45,218 bases of DNA. Source: Actinomycetota bacterium. GTDB lineage: Bacteria; Actinomycetota; Actinomycetes; Streptosporangiales; Streptosporangiaceae. Below the pieces are notes generated by a model that worked only from the letters and a program-made list of their open reading frames with translations, had not been told where the DNA came from and ran no database searches. How positions within the stretch are numbered: position 1 is the first letter of the stretch; each line of letters begins with the position of its first letter. Position numbers and translations under genes: made by a program. The stretch spans positions 1 to 45,218 of the forward strand of contig DAHVDE010000009.1 in assembly GCA_027313705.1 (NCBI GenBank). Reading direction: 5' to 3'. Shown here piece after piece: positions 33,898 through 42,919 of this stretch.

Positions 33898-35007
33898 ATG
33901 ACCGAGTACAACGAGGTCGTGGCCGATGGCCGGGACGACCCGTTCGACAGCGAGCGCCGCGGCTATGCCCGCCGCCAGGTCGATGAGTACATCGCCTGGC
34001 GCAATGGCCAGATCCGCGAACTTGAGAGCAAGCTCTCGCAGGGCCTCACCGAAATCGAGCGGCTGCGTGACGAACTCGCCGAAGCGCGCGCCGCCGGCGG
34101 GCGGCCGGCCCACGAGGAGGTCAGCGAGCGCGTCGGCCAGATACTCAAGCTAGCCGCCGACGAGGCCAAGGCCGAGCGGGACAAGGGCTCGGCTGAGATC
34201 ACCGCGATGCGGGACCAGGCCAAGGCCGAGACCGACAAGCTGCGTGCCGACGTGAAGGACGAGACCGACCGGCTGCGGGCCGAGGCCCAGGACCGGGCCG
34301 AGCGGATGCTCACCGCCGCGCAGGAGCAGTCGGAGCGTGCCATCTCGACGGCGCGGGACGAGGCCGACAGCCTGGTCACCGCGGCACAGCAGACCGCCGA
34401 GCAACTGGTCGCTGACGCGACCAAGCACGCCGATAACACCGTCGCCACCGCGATCGCTCAGGCCAAGCAGCAACTCGACGACGCGACCGCGCGGGCAACC
34501 GCGATCCACGAGGGCGCCGAGCGGCGGCTCAACCTGCTGATCTCGCGGCATACAGAGACGGTCAGGAGGCTGACCGAGATCAGGGACGTGGTCACCAGCC
34601 TGGTCGCGGGCGAGGCCGCCCGCGGCTCGCTGGAAGACGAGGTGACCAGGGCACTCGCGGCGCAGACCGGTTCTGGCACCGATCGGCAGTCCTCAGGGCC
34701 GCACGACGCACCGCTCGGCGGCACGCACCGGGCGGCCACCCACCGGCCGCCGGGCAGCGGGCCGGCCAGCGCGGTCGAGGGCAGGCGAGCGGCCGTGGCG
34801 GCCAGCCAGCTTGACGGCCTGGGCGAGACTTCGAGTCCAAGATCGTCAAGCGCTGCCAGGCAGACCACGGTCGTCGACCGTGAGCTTCCTGAGTCACACG
34901 TCATCGGCACGCGGCACCAAGCCCAGCCTGGTGAGTCGACCGTCCTGCCCGACAGCGACTTCGACGACGTGCGCCGCGGGTCAGACACCTTGACCCCGCT
35001 GACGTAA
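33898..35007 (+). CDS. DivIVA-domain-like coiled-coil protein
   Basis: The 369-aa protein has an N-terminal segment like the DivIVA lipid-binding domain (FDSERRGYARRQVDEYIAWR), then about 200 residues of long coiled coil rich in Ala, Glu, Lys and Arg with repeating AEAQDRAERMLTAAQEQSER-type heptads. The last 120 residues are disordered and Ser/Gly/Thr/Pro-rich. Actinomycete relatives (Wag31/DivIVA, SepIVA, Scy-like) organise polar growth and division. It is not the main DivIVA by context, since no ftsZ cluster is near. ATG 33898 follows GGTGAGAC. Confidence 0.8.
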   Translation: MTEYNEVVADGRDDPFDSERRGYARRQVDEYIAWRNGQIRELESKLSQGLTEIERLRDELAEARAAGGRPAHEEVSERVGQILKLAADEAKAERDKGSAEITAMRDQAKAETDKLRADVKDETDRLRAEAQDRAERMLTAAQEQSERAISTARDEADSLVTAAQQTAEQLVADATKHADNTVATAIAQAKQQLDDATARATAIHEGAERRLNLLISRHTETVRRLTEIRDVVTSLVAGEAARGSLEDEVTRALAAQTGSGTDRQSSGPHDAPLGGTHRAATHRPPGSGPASAVEGRRAAVAASQLDGLGETSSPRSSSAARQTTVVDRELPESHVIGTRHQAQPGESTVLPDSDFDDVRRGSDTLTPLT

Positions 35008-35024
35008 CGGACTCCCCTGGCTTT

Positions 35025-35058
35025 CCTGGCTCGCGGCGACCTGCGGTCGCGAGCCAGG
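35025..35058. terminator. bidirectional terminator hairpin
   Basis: CCTGGCTCGCG (35025-35035) pairs perfectly with CGCGAGCCAGG (35048-35058) over a 12-base loop, in the 67-bp gap between the convergent DivIVA-like and Ppx/GppA genes. It lacks a U-tract, as is common in GC-rich actinomycetes, and could serve both strands. Confidence 0.7.
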
Positions 35059-35074
35059 AGACCGGCCCGGTGCG

Positions 35075-36004
35075 CTAGCCGTTGATGTTGTCCATGCGGC
35101 GCAAGATGACGCCCTCCCGCAGCGCCCACGGGCAGATCTCCAGAGCCGATAGCTGGAACAGGTCCATAGCCGCGTCGGCCACGATGGCCCCGGCCGCTAG
35201 CTGGGGAGCCCTGATCCTAGACACCCCTGGCAGCCCGGCCCTGTCCTTGACCGACATTCTCGGCAGCCGGTCGGCGAGTTCCGCCACGTCGGCATGGCGG
35301 AGTATGCGCTTGACGTAGACACCCTCACTTGACGGTGCCGCCCCAGCGATCCTGGCTAGCTGGCGGAAGGTTTTCGACGTGGCCACGCAATGGTCTGGCT
35401 GGCCGGCCGACCTGACTGCGCTCGCGGCGGCGGCGATCTCGGCTCTTACGTGCTTGCGCAGCCTGCGCACATCGTCGCGCTCCGGTGGGTCTCCGGCTAG
35501 CCAGAACCTGGTGAGCCGGTTAGCGCCGAGCGGCAAGGAGACCGCGACCGACGGATCTTCGTCCTGGCCAGAGGCGATCTCAAGCGACCCGCCGCCGATG
35601 TCGAGCAGGAGCAGCCGGCCAGAGGACCAGCCGAACCAGCGCCGCGCGGCCAGGAAGGTCAGTCTCGACTCCTCAGCTCCCGGCAGCACCTTGATGGCGA
35701 CGCCGGTTTCCGCCTCGATCAGTGCCAGGATTTCGTCGCCGTTGACCGCATCCCTGACTGCGGAAGTGGCGAAGGCGAGCAGTTCTTGCACCCCTTTGTC
35801 TTCCGCGATCACGATCGCTTCCTTGACGAAGGCGAGCAGGCTGGCCGAGCACTCCTCGCTCAGCCGGTTCCGCGCGTCGAGGTGATCGGCTAGATGCAGT
35901 TCTTCCTTGTGCGAGAACGCCGGCAGCGGACGGGCACCTTGGTGCGCGTCGACTACGAGCAGGTGCACGGTATTTGACCCCACGTCGAGCACGCCAAGCC
36001 GCAT
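35075..36004 (-). CDS. Ppx/GppA exopolyphosphatase-family protein
   Basis: The 309-aa product has the actin-like ATPase fold of Ppx/Gpp[18 protein letters not shown] at the start, [16 protein letters not shown], the [15 protein letters not shown] phosphate-binding loop and [13 protein letters not shown]. It lacks the C-terminal HD domain of long enterobacterial Ppx, like the short actinobacterial forms that hydrolyse polyphosphate or pppGpp. A role in phosphate homeostasis fits the pst genes 6 kb away but is only suggestive. It is divergent from the DUF427 gene. Confidence 0.92.
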   Translation of the reverse strand: MRLGVLDVGSNTVHLLVVDAHQGARPLPAFSHKEELHLADHLDARNRLSEECSASLLAFVKEAIVIAEDKGVQELLAFATSAVRDAVNGDEILALIEAETGVAIKVLPGAEESRLTFLAARRWFGWSSGRLLLLDIGGGSLEIASGQDEDPSVAVSLPLGANRLTRFWLAGDPPERDDVRRLRKHVRAEIAAAASAVRSAGQPDHCVATSKTFRQLARIAGAAPSSEGVYVKRILRHADVAELADRLPRMSVKDRAGLPGVSRIRAPQLAAGAIVADAAMDLFQLSALEICPWALREGVILRRMDNING

Positions 36005-36067
36005 ACCATGACGCTACAGCCACCATGGCACCAGTTCGAGCAGGCACAGACGCGAGCCGGAGGCGGA

Positions 36068-36820
36068 ATGAGCGGGCAGCAGGGAAAGCCGATTCGGGTC
36101 GAGCAGGGACAAAAACGCGTTAGGGCTTACCTGAACGGCCAACTCGTGGCCGACACTTACGCGCCGCTGCTTGTCTGGGAAAGTCCCTACTATCCGACAT
36201 ATTATGTTCCAGTCGCGGACATCACGGCTGAGCTCGTTCCTTCCGGGGAATCGGACGACCATGGCAGGCTCGGCGAGGCGGAAATCCTGCATGTCAAGAC
36301 CACGGCGGGCGCGGCTGAGAAGGCGGCCCGCCGCTATCCCGCCGCGCCGGAGCCCGTACTTCGCGACGCCGTCAGGCTCGACTGGGGCGCGATGAGCGAG
36401 TGGCTAGAAGAGGACGAGCCCGTCTACACCCACCCGCGCGATCCTTACAAACGGGTCGATATCCTGGCCAGTTCACGCCTGGTGCGGGTGGAGATCGACG
36501 GAGTCAAGGTCGCCGAGTCCGGCCAGCCGAGGCTGCTGTTCGAGACCGGGCTGCCGACCAGGTACTACCTGCCGCTTAGCGCGGTCCGCATGGACCTGCT
36601 CAGGCCATCAGATACCAGCACGCACTGCCCGTACAAGGGGAGTGCGGCCTACTGGTCGGTAGATACCGGCACGCGGGTGCACAAAGACGTGGTCTGGATC
36701 TACCGCACGCCACTGCCGGAAAGCCAGAAGATCGCCGGGCTCGCCTGCTTCTACAACGAGCGGGTCGATATCTACCTGGACGGCGAGAAACAGGCCAGGC
36801 CTAAGTCACCGCTCGCCTGA
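36068..36820 (+). CDS. protein with two DUF427 domains
   Basis: The 250-aa protein holds two copies of the small DUF427 beta-barrel. The first contains [20 protein letters not shown] and [12 protein letters not shown]; the second contains [34 protein letters not shown] and [13 protein letters not shown]. The function of DUF427 is not established. ATG 36068 is chosen because GGAGGCGGA lies directly before it; a longer frame from 36008 lacks such a site. Its 3' end overlaps the convergent dipeptidase gene by 49 bp. Confidence 0.9.
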   Translation: MSGQQGKPIRVEQGQKRVRAYLNGQLVADTYAPLLVWESPYYPTYYVPVADITAELVPSGESDDHGRLGEAEILHVKTTAGAAEKAARRYPAAPEPVLRDAVRLDWGAMSEWLEEDEPVYTHPRDPYKRVDILASSRLVRVEIDGVKVAESGQPRLLFETGLPTRYYLPLSAVRMDLLRPSDTSTHCPYKGSAAYWSVDTGTRVHKDVVWIYRTPLPESQKIAGLACFYNERVDIYLDGEKQARPKSPLA

Positions 36821-37956
36821 ACGCTGTCGACCGAATCGGCGAGCACCCGGAGGATGTTGCCGCCGGCGAGCTTGCCAAGGTCGGCGGTTGTCCAGCCCCG
36901 GTCGGACAACTCGGCAAACAGCACCGGATAGGCAGATACGTCGCTGAGGCCGACAGGCAGGTAGTTCGTGCCGTCGAAGTCGCCGCCGATTCCGATATGG
37001 TCGATCCCGGCGACTTCCCTGACATGCTCGGCGTGGTCGGCGACATCGCGGACCGTCGCCTGAGGCCTGACGTGCCGTTCGGCCCAGTCACCTAGCTGGT
37101 CCGCGCCTGCCCCTGGCTGATAGTCATGACCACGCCTGCTCGCCTCCGCTTTCGCCGCCAGGTGCCACTCGTAAAACGCGGAAGAAACAAACGGCGGCAC
37201 GAAGGTGATCATGACGACGCCGCCATTGCCAGGTATCCGCTCAAGTACCTGGTCGGGTACGTTTCTCGGGTGATCGGTGATCGCCCTGGCCGATGAATGC
37301 GAAAAGATCACTGGCAGCGTCGCGACGTCGAGCGCGTCATTCATGGTGCCTGGCGATACGTGGGACAGGTCGACGAGCATGCCGATCCGCTGCATCTCAG
37401 TCACGACCTCGCGCCCGAAGTCGCTCAGCCCGCCGAGCACAGGTTCGTCGGTCGCCGAGTCCGCCCAGGGCACGTTCCGGCTGTGGGTCAGCGTCAGGTA
37501 GCGCACCCCGAGTGCATGCATCGCCCGCAGCACGCCAAGCGAGCCGGCGATGCTGTGCCCGCCTTCCGCGCCGAGCAAGGATGCGATCTTGCCCGCGGCC
37601 ATGATCCTGGTGACGTCCGCGGCGCTAACCGCGAGCTCCAGGTCAGCGGGCTGGCTCGCGATCATCCTGTGCACCAGGTCGATCTGCTCGAGGGTGGCAG
37701 CCACGGCGCTATCGCCCTGCAGCTCGGCGGGCACGTAGACCGACCAGAACTGGGCGCCAACTCCGCCCGCGCGCAGCCTGGGCAGGTCGGTGTGCGTGAA
37801 GTCGACGCGGCTCGCGATGTCAACGGGACCCGACGGCGACTCGCCAGCCTCGCGCAGCGCCCAGGGCAGGTCGTTGTGTCCGTCGATGACCGGGGTTTTG
37901 GCCAGGATGGCTCTTGCGGTATCAAGGGCAGATTGCGCCGGTTCGCTCACCTTCAT
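36772..37956 (-). CDS. M19 membrane-dipeptidase (renal dipeptidase) family metallopeptidase
   Basis: The 394-aa enzyme has the amidohydrolase-type zinc motifs of M19 dipeptidases: [14 protein letters not shown] (HxD), [20 protein letters not shown] (Glu bridging ligand), [35 protein letters not shown] and IGIGGDFDG. It cleaves dipeptides including D-residue or cell-wall types; the substrate is unknown. No signal peptide is visible, so a cytoplasmic location is likely. ATG 37956 ([17 protein letters not shown]) is preferred over a start 30 codons upstream, which adds Pro/Gly/Arg-rich sequence. Confidence 0.93.
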   Translation of the reverse strand: MKVSEPAQSALDTARAILAKTPVIDGHNDLPWALREAGESPSGPVDIASRVDFTHTDLPRLRAGGVGAQFWSVYVPAELQGDSAVAATLEQIDLVHRMIASQPADLELAVSAADVTRIMAAGKIASLLGAEGGHSIAGSLGVLRAMHALGVRYLTLTHSRNVPWADSATDEPVLGGLSDFGREVVTEMQRIGMLVDLSHVSPGTMNDALDVATLPVIFSHSSARAITDHPRNVPDQVLERIPGNGGVVMITFVPPFVSSAFYEWHLAAKAEASRRGHDYQPGAGADQLGDWAERHVRPQATVRDVADHAEHVREVAGIDHIGIGGDFDGTNYLPVGLSDVSAYPVLFAELSDRGWTTADLGKLAGGNILRVLADSVDSVQASGDLGLACFSPSR

Positions 37957-38085
37957 ACTGTACGAGAGCCGTGCCCAGCGCGGGCAGCAGGTACGCCCCC
38001 CGCCAGGTACCGCCGGCGTCTCAACCTGAGGGACGGTGCCTGGCACGAGCGTCAGGCACCGTCGCCGCTGGTCAGTTCGCGTTCG

Positions 38086-39294
38086 CTACTCGCCGCTGAT
38101 GTTGGTCAGCAAGTCCTCAGAGGTCTGCATGCCCTTGCGCCAGACCGAACGAGCGATGATCTTGGTGACGTCAATTCTGTCCTTGTACTTCTCCGCTACC
38201 TGGGTGACCTCGTCAAGCAGGCCATTCGACAGCGTGGTCGGGTTGAGGCCGAGCGCGAGGAACTGGTCGTTGCGGACCACCAGGTCGTTCTCGTCGGCCT
38301 CGCGCCGCGGGTTAGGAAGGTTGGCGATCTCTACGCCGGTGATCTCACTGATCATCTTGGCCAGGTCGGCGACCCGGTGGGTCTCGGTGATCTGGTTGAG
38401 CACCATTACCTGCGAGCCCGCCTGCGGCGGGTTCGTGATCGCGATCTCGATGCACCTGACCGTGTCCCTGATGTGTATGAAGGCACGGGTCTGACCGCCG
38501 CTGCCGTGCACGGTCAGCGGGTGCTTGATCGCGGCCTGCATCAGGAAGCGGTTGAGCACGGTGCCGTAGTCACCGTCGTAGTCGAAGCGGTTGATCAGGC
38601 GCTCGTCCTTGCCCGTCTGATCGGTCTGAGTCCCCCAGACGATGCCCTGATGCAGGTCAGTAATCCGCAGGCCGTCGTTCTTGGCGTAGAACGCGAACAT
38701 GAGCTGGTCGAGAGTCTTGGTCATGTGATAGACGGACCCCGGGTTGGCCGGGTGCAGGATCTCGCGCTCGAGGTCGCCGTCTGGAGTCGGCACCTTGACG
38801 GTGAGATAGCCCTCGGGAATCGGGGCGCTGCCCGACCAGCCGTAACCGTAGACGCCCATCGTGCCCAGGTGTGCGAGCGCCGCGTTGCTGCCAGTGGAGA
38901 CGAGCGCGGCCAGCAGGTTGTGAGTGGCGCGCACGTTGTTGTCGACGGTGTAACGCTTCGTCTTCTCCGACCGCATCGAGTAAGGCGCCGCTCGCTGCTC
39001 GGCGAAGTGCACGATCGCCTCGGGCTTGATGCTCTCGATGACCCTGACCAGCCGGTCGTACTCGGTAGCCAGGTCCAGGTTCACGAAGCCGATCTTGCGG
39101 CCTGACACCTCCTCCCAGACCCGCAGCCGTTCGCTGACCGGCCGAATCGGCGTGAGCGACTGCACCTCAAGCTCGTTGTCGATATTGCGACGGCTGAGGT
39201 TGTCCAGGATGGTGACGTCGTGGCCACGATCCGACAGGTAAAGCGAAGTCGGCCAGCCACAGAATCCGTCGCCGCCGAGAACCAGAACGCGCAT
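38086..39294 (-). CDS. UDP-sulfoquinovose synthase-like NAD-dependent SDR (SQD1/SqdB type)
   Basis: The 402-aa protein is an extended short-chain dehydrogenase: NAD motif VLVLGGDGFCGWPTSLYLSD, LDNLSRRNIDNELEVQSLTP, HFAEQRAAPYSMRSEK, GTMGVYGYG, catalytic YHMTKTLDQ (YxxxK), DLHQGIVWGTQTDQT and QTRAFIHIRDTVRCIEIAI. These are diagnostic of SQD1, which makes UDP-sulfoquinovose from UDP-glucose and sulfite. No sulfolipid glycosyltransferase is in the window, so sulfolipid synthesis is not established; a related archaeal enzyme supplies sulfoquinovose for N-glycans. ATG 39294 follows GGGAG; the longer frame to 39366 lacks support. Confidence 0.9.
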   Translation of the reverse strand: MRVLVLGGDGFCGWPTSLYLSDRGHDVTILDNLSRRNIDNELEVQSLTPIRPVSERLRVWEEVSGRKIGFVNLDLATEYDRLVRVIESIKPEAIVHFAEQRAAPYSMRSEKTKRYTVDNNVRATHNLLAALVSTGSNAALAHLGTMGVYGYGWSGSAPIPEGYLTVKVPTPDGDLEREILHPANPGSVYHMTKTLDQLMFAFYAKNDGLRITDLHQGIVWGTQTDQTGKDERLINRFDYDGDYGTVLNRFLMQAAIKHPLTVHGSGGQTRAFIHIRDTVRCIEIAITNPPQAGSQVMVLNQITETHRVADLAKMISEITGVEIANLPNPRREADENDLVVRNDQFLALGLNPTTLSNGLLDEVTQVAEKYKDRIDVTKIIARSVWRKGMQTSEDLLTNISGE

Positions 39295-39725
39295 TCCAAC
39301 TCCCGTTACTTTGCGCTGGTGCCAGGAAGCCCAGCGTCCATCACCGCGGGGCGGGGAGCCAGCCAACCTGTCATCTCTCCATATCAGTTCAAATGATGGC
39401 AGATCAGGACAGATCAGGACATGGCGTCCCGGTGCGCGGTTAGTCTACCTGCCAACTAGCCTGCCATGGCCTGATGCGGCCGGCCAGATCCGGTCACTTC
39501 ATTTTGAGGTAGCCAGTTCACCAGAGTTCGGCAATCCGTTCACGGTAGCGGGCCAACTCCGCGGCGCCGGGCCAGGCCGCTGCGTGCTCATCAGGAGTTC
39601 GTTAGGACTAGCCGGCGATCACGCACGGCCTCCTCGGCCGCGCAAAACGCTCGATAACATCCCAGCAGCAGGGCTGGCGCGCGCCTCGGTACCATCGGCT
39701 GATCGCGTTCGTCGAGGAGCCCTTG
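39295..39725. other. intergenic region with a 10-bp tandem repeat
   Basis: The 431-bp gap between the leftward SQD1-like gene and the rightward membrane-protein gene carries AGATCAGGAC twice in perfect tandem (39401-39420). A plus-strand open frame spans the gap but only by continuing out of frame through the membrane-protein gene, so I treat it as noncoding. Confidence 0.5.
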
Positions 39726-40847
39726 ATGGTAGTGCCAGAGGCAGCCAGAGTAGTCGCGGCGGTCTTCGGTGCGCTGCTCGTGATCACCGCAGCGATCAGC
39801 GTGATCGGCACGATCATCGTGCCAAGGCCGGTGGGGGGCTGGCTCACCAGGCTGGTCGACCAGCTAGTGAACGGCGCCTTCACGCTCGCCATGGTCCGGG
39901 TAGCCAGCTACAAGCACCGGGACAGGATCTTGTCCAGCCAGGCGGCCGCGATCCTGCTCGCCCAGCTGATCGCCTGGCTGGCTATCTTCTTCGTCGGGTA
40001 CAGCCTGCTGCTCTGGCCGATGCTGCCCCACGGCATCACGACCGCGTTCGCGACCGCTGGGCCGGCGCTGTGGGAGATCGGCTCGGCGCAGGTAAGCGGC
40101 GCCCCGGCGAGGACGACTCTCGACATCGCTTCCCTCTCAGGAATTATCACGATCACCTTGCAGATCGCCTACCTGCCTACGCTCTACTCGGCCTTCAACC
40201 GGAGGGAAACCGAGGTATCGCTGCTTAATGCCCGGTCGGGGGTGCCATCGTGGGGTCCTGAACTGCTGGCCAGAACCCACTACGCACTGGGTTCAGGTGC
40301 GTCCACGGTCGACACGCTGCCCGAGCTCTACCAGACCTGGGAGCGGTTCGCGGCCGACGTAGCCGAGAGCCACGCTACTTACCTGCCGCTGGTGCGGTTC
40401 AGGTCACCGCACCCGCTTTCTTCCTGGGTGATCGCGCTGCTCTCGGTGCTTGACTCAGCGGCGCTCTACCTGGCCTTCGCACCGCAAGCGGCGCCGACGG
40501 TGCCGGCCAGGCTCTGCCTGCGCAGCGGGTTCGAGTGCCTCAGCCGGATCGCCGCCGCCATGAATCTCAAGGTGCCGCAAGCACTTGACCAGCAGCCGGG
40601 CATCTCACTGCGATACAAGGACTTCCTCGACGGGCTTGCCACCATGCAGAAGGTCAACTTCCCGATCGAGCGCGAACCAGAGGAGGCCTGGCCGGAATTC
40701 GTCGGCTGGCGCGTCAACTACGAGGCGACGGCCTATGCAATCGCCGAGGCGCTCGACGTGGTCCCTGCCCTTTGGTCGGGTCCTCGACGCCCCGCCCAAA
40801 AGCAGATCCGCCCGATCCGGCCACCGGCCGGCCGGCCGCCCAAGTAG
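39726..40847 (+). CDS. ion-channel-like membrane protein
   Basis: The 373-aa protein has hydrophobic helices at about residues 8-30 (VVAAVFGALLVITAAISVIG), 75-100 (AAAILLAQLIAWLAIFFVGY) and 140-160 (LSGIITITLQIAYLPTLYSA), followed by a long cytoplasmic part. The pattern, with a re-entrant-like ALWEIGSAQVSG loop and YLPTLYSAFNRRETEVSLL after the last helix, resembles actinomycete proteins annotated as two-pore potassium channels, but no TxGYG selectivity filter is present, so ion selectivity is not supported. ATG 39726 follows GAGGAG at 6-bp spacing. Confidence 0.75.
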   Translation: MVVPEAARVVAAVFGALLVITAAISVIGTIIVPRPVGGWLTRLVDQLVNGAFTLAMVRVASYKHRDRILSSQAAAILLAQLIAWLAIFFVGYSLLLWPMLPHGITTAFATAGPALWEIGSAQVSGAPARTTLDIASLSGIITITLQIAYLPTLYSAFNRRETEVSLLNARSGVPSWGPELLARTHYALGSGASTVDTLPELYQTWERFAADVAESHATYLPLVRFRSPHPLSSWVIALLSVLDSAALYLAFAPQAAPTVPARLCLRSGFECLSRIAAAMNLKVPQALDQQPGISLRYKDFLDGLATMQKVNFPIEREPEEAWPEFVGWRVNYEATAYAIAEALDVVPALWSGPRRPAQKQIRPIRPPAGRPPK

Positions 40848-40849
40848 CG

Positions 40850-40871
40850 GCCCGCCGCTGGCGCGGCGGGC
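40850..40871 (+). terminator. intrinsic terminator
   Basis: GCCCGCCGC-TGGC-GCGGCGGGC (perfect 9-bp stem) is followed by TTGCTT and begins two bases after the stop of the membrane-protein gene. It may also act on the convergent gene that ends at 40876. Confidence 0.8.
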
Positions 40872-40875
40872 TTGC

Positions 40876-41583
40876 TTAGACCCCGCCTGGTCCTCGCGCT
40901 CGCAACCGCACAGGCAAAGAGTGCCTGTTACCGGAGACCGGCAGGATGCCGCGGTGGTCGACTAGTTCCTGCTGGCACGGCCGGCACGTGCCCACATGCG
41001 CGGTAGCGGTTGTCAGCCTGCATTCCATTACCCGCCTCAGGCCACCGAGCGGGCAGACCTCGCCCGTGCGAGCGCCAGTCAGGTGAACCTGCTGCCTGCC
41101 TGCGCACGGCTCGCGCGGGTCATGGCCGGCGACGAGAACGTCGAGCATGTCAGCGGCTTCCTGATGCCCGGCGCCATAGGCGACGCTGTACCAGCGCGCA
41201 GACCTCTCGGCCAAGTCGAATTCCTCGCGCCGAGACCCCCGGCTGCCCGGATTCTCCCGCTGCAGGCCAGCCAGCGAGTCCAGAACCTTAGCCAGTTCGA
41301 AGGATGCGTCAGCATAGTCGCCTGCGGCCGCGACCCCATACCATCGAGCCGCCTCGATCAGGTCTCCTTCGTCATGACACTTCCGGGCGAGCCGATAGGT
41401 CGCGCACTCAAGTTCGACGCGGTCAAGCTCGGCTAGGTGACCAAGTTCGGCCAGGTCGGATCGGGAGCGCCGGTGTTCTTTGAGCTTCCTGAGCCGACGG
41501 TCCACATCGGCGCCGGGCATGTCGCCTATCGTGGCTCCGGCCGCCAGCAATTCGGCTTCGCCGGTCACCGCGATAGTCCGCAT
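40876..41583 (-). CDS. Sel1/TPR-like protein with zinc-finger C-terminus, putative anti-sigma
   Basis: The 235-aa product has helical repeats of Sel1/TPR type (about residues 50-150: ECATYRLARKCHDEGDLIEA, ARWYGVAAAGDYADASFELA and ARWYSVAYGAGHQEAADMLD) and a C-terminal H-x3-C-x2-C motif (AHVGTCRPCQ) preceded by CRLTT, like anti-sigma zinc domains but placed at the C-terminus. It overlaps the upstream ECF sigma gene by 19 bases, so it is the likely partner. No membrane helix is visible, implying a soluble regulator. The partnership is inferred from operon structure and the zinc motif. Confidence 0.7.
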   Translation of the reverse strand: MRTIAVTGEAELLAAGATIGDMPGADVDRRLRKLKEHRRSRSDLAELGHLAELDRVELECATYRLARKCHDEGDLIEAARWYGVAAAGDYADASFELAKVLDSLAGLQRENPGSRGSRREEFDLAERSARWYSVAYGAGHQEAADMLDVLVAGHDPREPCAGRQQVHLTGARTGEVCPLGGLRRVMECRLTTATAHVGTCRPCQQELVDHRGILPVSGNRHSLPVRLRARGPGGV

Positions 41584-42146
41584 TCGGTTTCGATGCCGGC
41601 CGGCGGGCCAGGCGCACGGTCACGAAATGCCGCCAAGCCCCGGCGCAAATGCGTGCGCACCTTCGCCGCGTTGATACCCAGGATCGCCGAGACATCGTCC
41701 ACCGTGTATCCGGCCAGGTAGTGCAGCCCGACTACCTCAGCATGGCGCCTGCGCAGGGCGCGGACCGCCGCGATCACCGCGCGGTGCTCGCGAACCCAAG
41801 AGTCGGTCAGCGCCACCATCCGCAGATCGCCGCCATCACTGCCTGCAGCGGCTTCGGTGAGCCAGCATCTCTCCCGCGCCCGTGCCTCGAGCTGCCGCAG
41901 CCGCCTCAGCGCGATCATGAAGATCCAGCAGTCAGGCCGGTCGAAGGTCAGCAGGTCATCCCACTTGTCACAGGCAGCGACCATGGCGTACTCGGCAATC
42001 TCGGGCGCCCAGGCGCTTTCATGGGCCTGGGAGACCAGGAATCGCACCAATACCGGCAGGTAACGCCGGTAGAACACGTCGAACGACGCCAGGCTCAGCC
42101 GTGCTTCGCGCCCGCTGTCCTGCCCTGGCGATCCTCGCTTGATCAA
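41565..42146 (-). CDS. ECF-type RNA polymerase sigma factor
   Basis: The 193-aa protein has a divergent region 2 (SFDVFYRRYLPVLVRFLVSQ, DKWDDLLTFDRPDCWIFMIA, LRRLRQLEARARERCW) and a region 4 HTH (VRALRRRHAEVVGLHYLAGY, then TVDDVSAILGINAAKVRTHL). The start is a TTG at 42146, six bases after GGAGG (42153-42157); the longer frame upstream is Arg/Pro/Gly-rich and looks noncoding. It precedes and overlaps the Sel1/zinc-finger gene. Confidence 0.82.
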   Translation of the reverse strand: MIKRGSPGQDSGREARLSLASFDVFYRRYLPVLVRFLVSQAHESAWAPEIAEYAMVAACDKWDDLLTFDRPDCWIFMIALRRLRQLEARARERCWLTEAAAGSDGGDLRMVALTDSWVREHRAVIAAVRALRRRHAEVVGLHYLAGYTVDDVSAILGINAAKVRTHLRRGLAAFRDRAPGPPAGIETECGLSR

Positions 42147-42253
42147 GAGCAACCTCCATCGGCGAGTCAGCCGCGACCTGGTACCGGCCGCGGATCGCTG
42201 GCCAGGCTGGCACCCGCGCGGTGACTTCCGCGTGACACTTGCGTCTGAGCAGT

Positions 42254-42284
42254 TCGCAAGGCCGGTCGCTGACCGGCCTTGCGA
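42254..42284. repeat. perfect 14-bp inverted repeat upstream of ECF sigma gene
   Basis: TCGCAAGGCCGGTC (42254-42267), GCT, GACCGGCCTTGCGA (42271-42284) is a perfect inverted repeat with a 3-base loop, about 110 bp upstream of the TTG start of the sigma gene. It may be a second terminator behind the DUF397 gene or a structured 5' leader of the sigma transcript. Confidence 0.6.
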
Positions 42285-42379
42285 GCCCTGGCGGCGCGGA
42301 CGTGGTTGGCCTGAGTCAGTTGGCGGGGCCGCACCTGTCACGAGTTTGCTTCCTGAGCGCTCCATGAAACGGACATCGG

Positions 42380-42420
42380 CACCGCGGGGACCCTGGCTCC
42401 CCGCCGGGGTCCCCGCGGGG
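42380..42420 (-). terminator. terminator of the DUF397 gene
   Basis: CGCGGGGACCC (42383-42393) pairs with GGGTCCCCGCG (42407-42417) over a 13-base loop, extended by flanking C-G pairs, starting about ten bases after the DUF397 stop on the minus strand. The strong GC stem without U-tract fits actinomycete terminators. Confidence 0.7.
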
Positions 42421-42426
42421 TGCGGG

Positions 42427-42663
42427 CTAGCCGAGCAGTTCGCCGGCCAGCCCGCTGCTGGCCCCCGCCACGAAGGCGCGGATCTCGGCGGGCTCGAAGA
42501 TCAGCGCCGGGCCCGACGGGTCAGTGGACTGGCGCAGAGCCACCCGGCCGCCTGGCAGCTTCCTGGCTTCCAGGCAGGAGCCGCCGTGGCCGCCGCTCCG
42601 CGGCTTGATCCAGCAGGTCTGGCCTTGCTCAGTGGCTGGCATGCCGTTGCGGATGATGTTCAT
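42427..42663 (-). CDS. DUF397 protein
   Basis: The 78-aa product has the DUF397 pattern: CWIKPRSGGHGGSCLEARKL, PGGRVALRQSTDPSGPALIF and EPAEIRAFVAGA. DUF397 proteins are common in actinomycetes beside XRE regulators and HATPase proteins (as with the Streptomyces BldB-type families) and are thought to act in developmental regulation. ATG 42663 follows AAAAGGAAC; a longer frame to 42771 is not needed. No XRE partner lies next to it here; the opposed HATPase gene starts about 260 bp away. Confidence 0.92.
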   Translation of the reverse strand: MNIIRNGMPATEQGQTCWIKPRSGGHGGSCLEARKLPGGRVALRQSTDPSGPALIFEPAEIRAFVAGASSGLAGELLG

Positions 42664-42919
42664 GTTCCTTTTCCTTCCGGCCATCTGCATATTTCTCGCA
42701 GGCTCTGCAAGCAGAGCGTCAAGAACTCGGCAGTACCTGGATTGTCCGGCGGCTTCGATGAGCCCGGTCAACTAGGCGCGCAGGACGCGGATTACGCTCT
42801 TCAGGCTGGCACGGCGACGGCATTAAGTCATCATGTTAGTTTGGCTTTGTTGGTCATTGCTGCGAATAGTTCTGGTCAGTTCCCTTGCTTTTGCAATTCG
42901 CAGACCGCAAGGTAGGAAC

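Noticed and set aside
37297-39105. 602-codon plus-strand frame over the dipeptidase and SQD1-like genes
   Set aside because: It crosses two well-supported genes on the other strand, has no motif and no ribosome-binding site.
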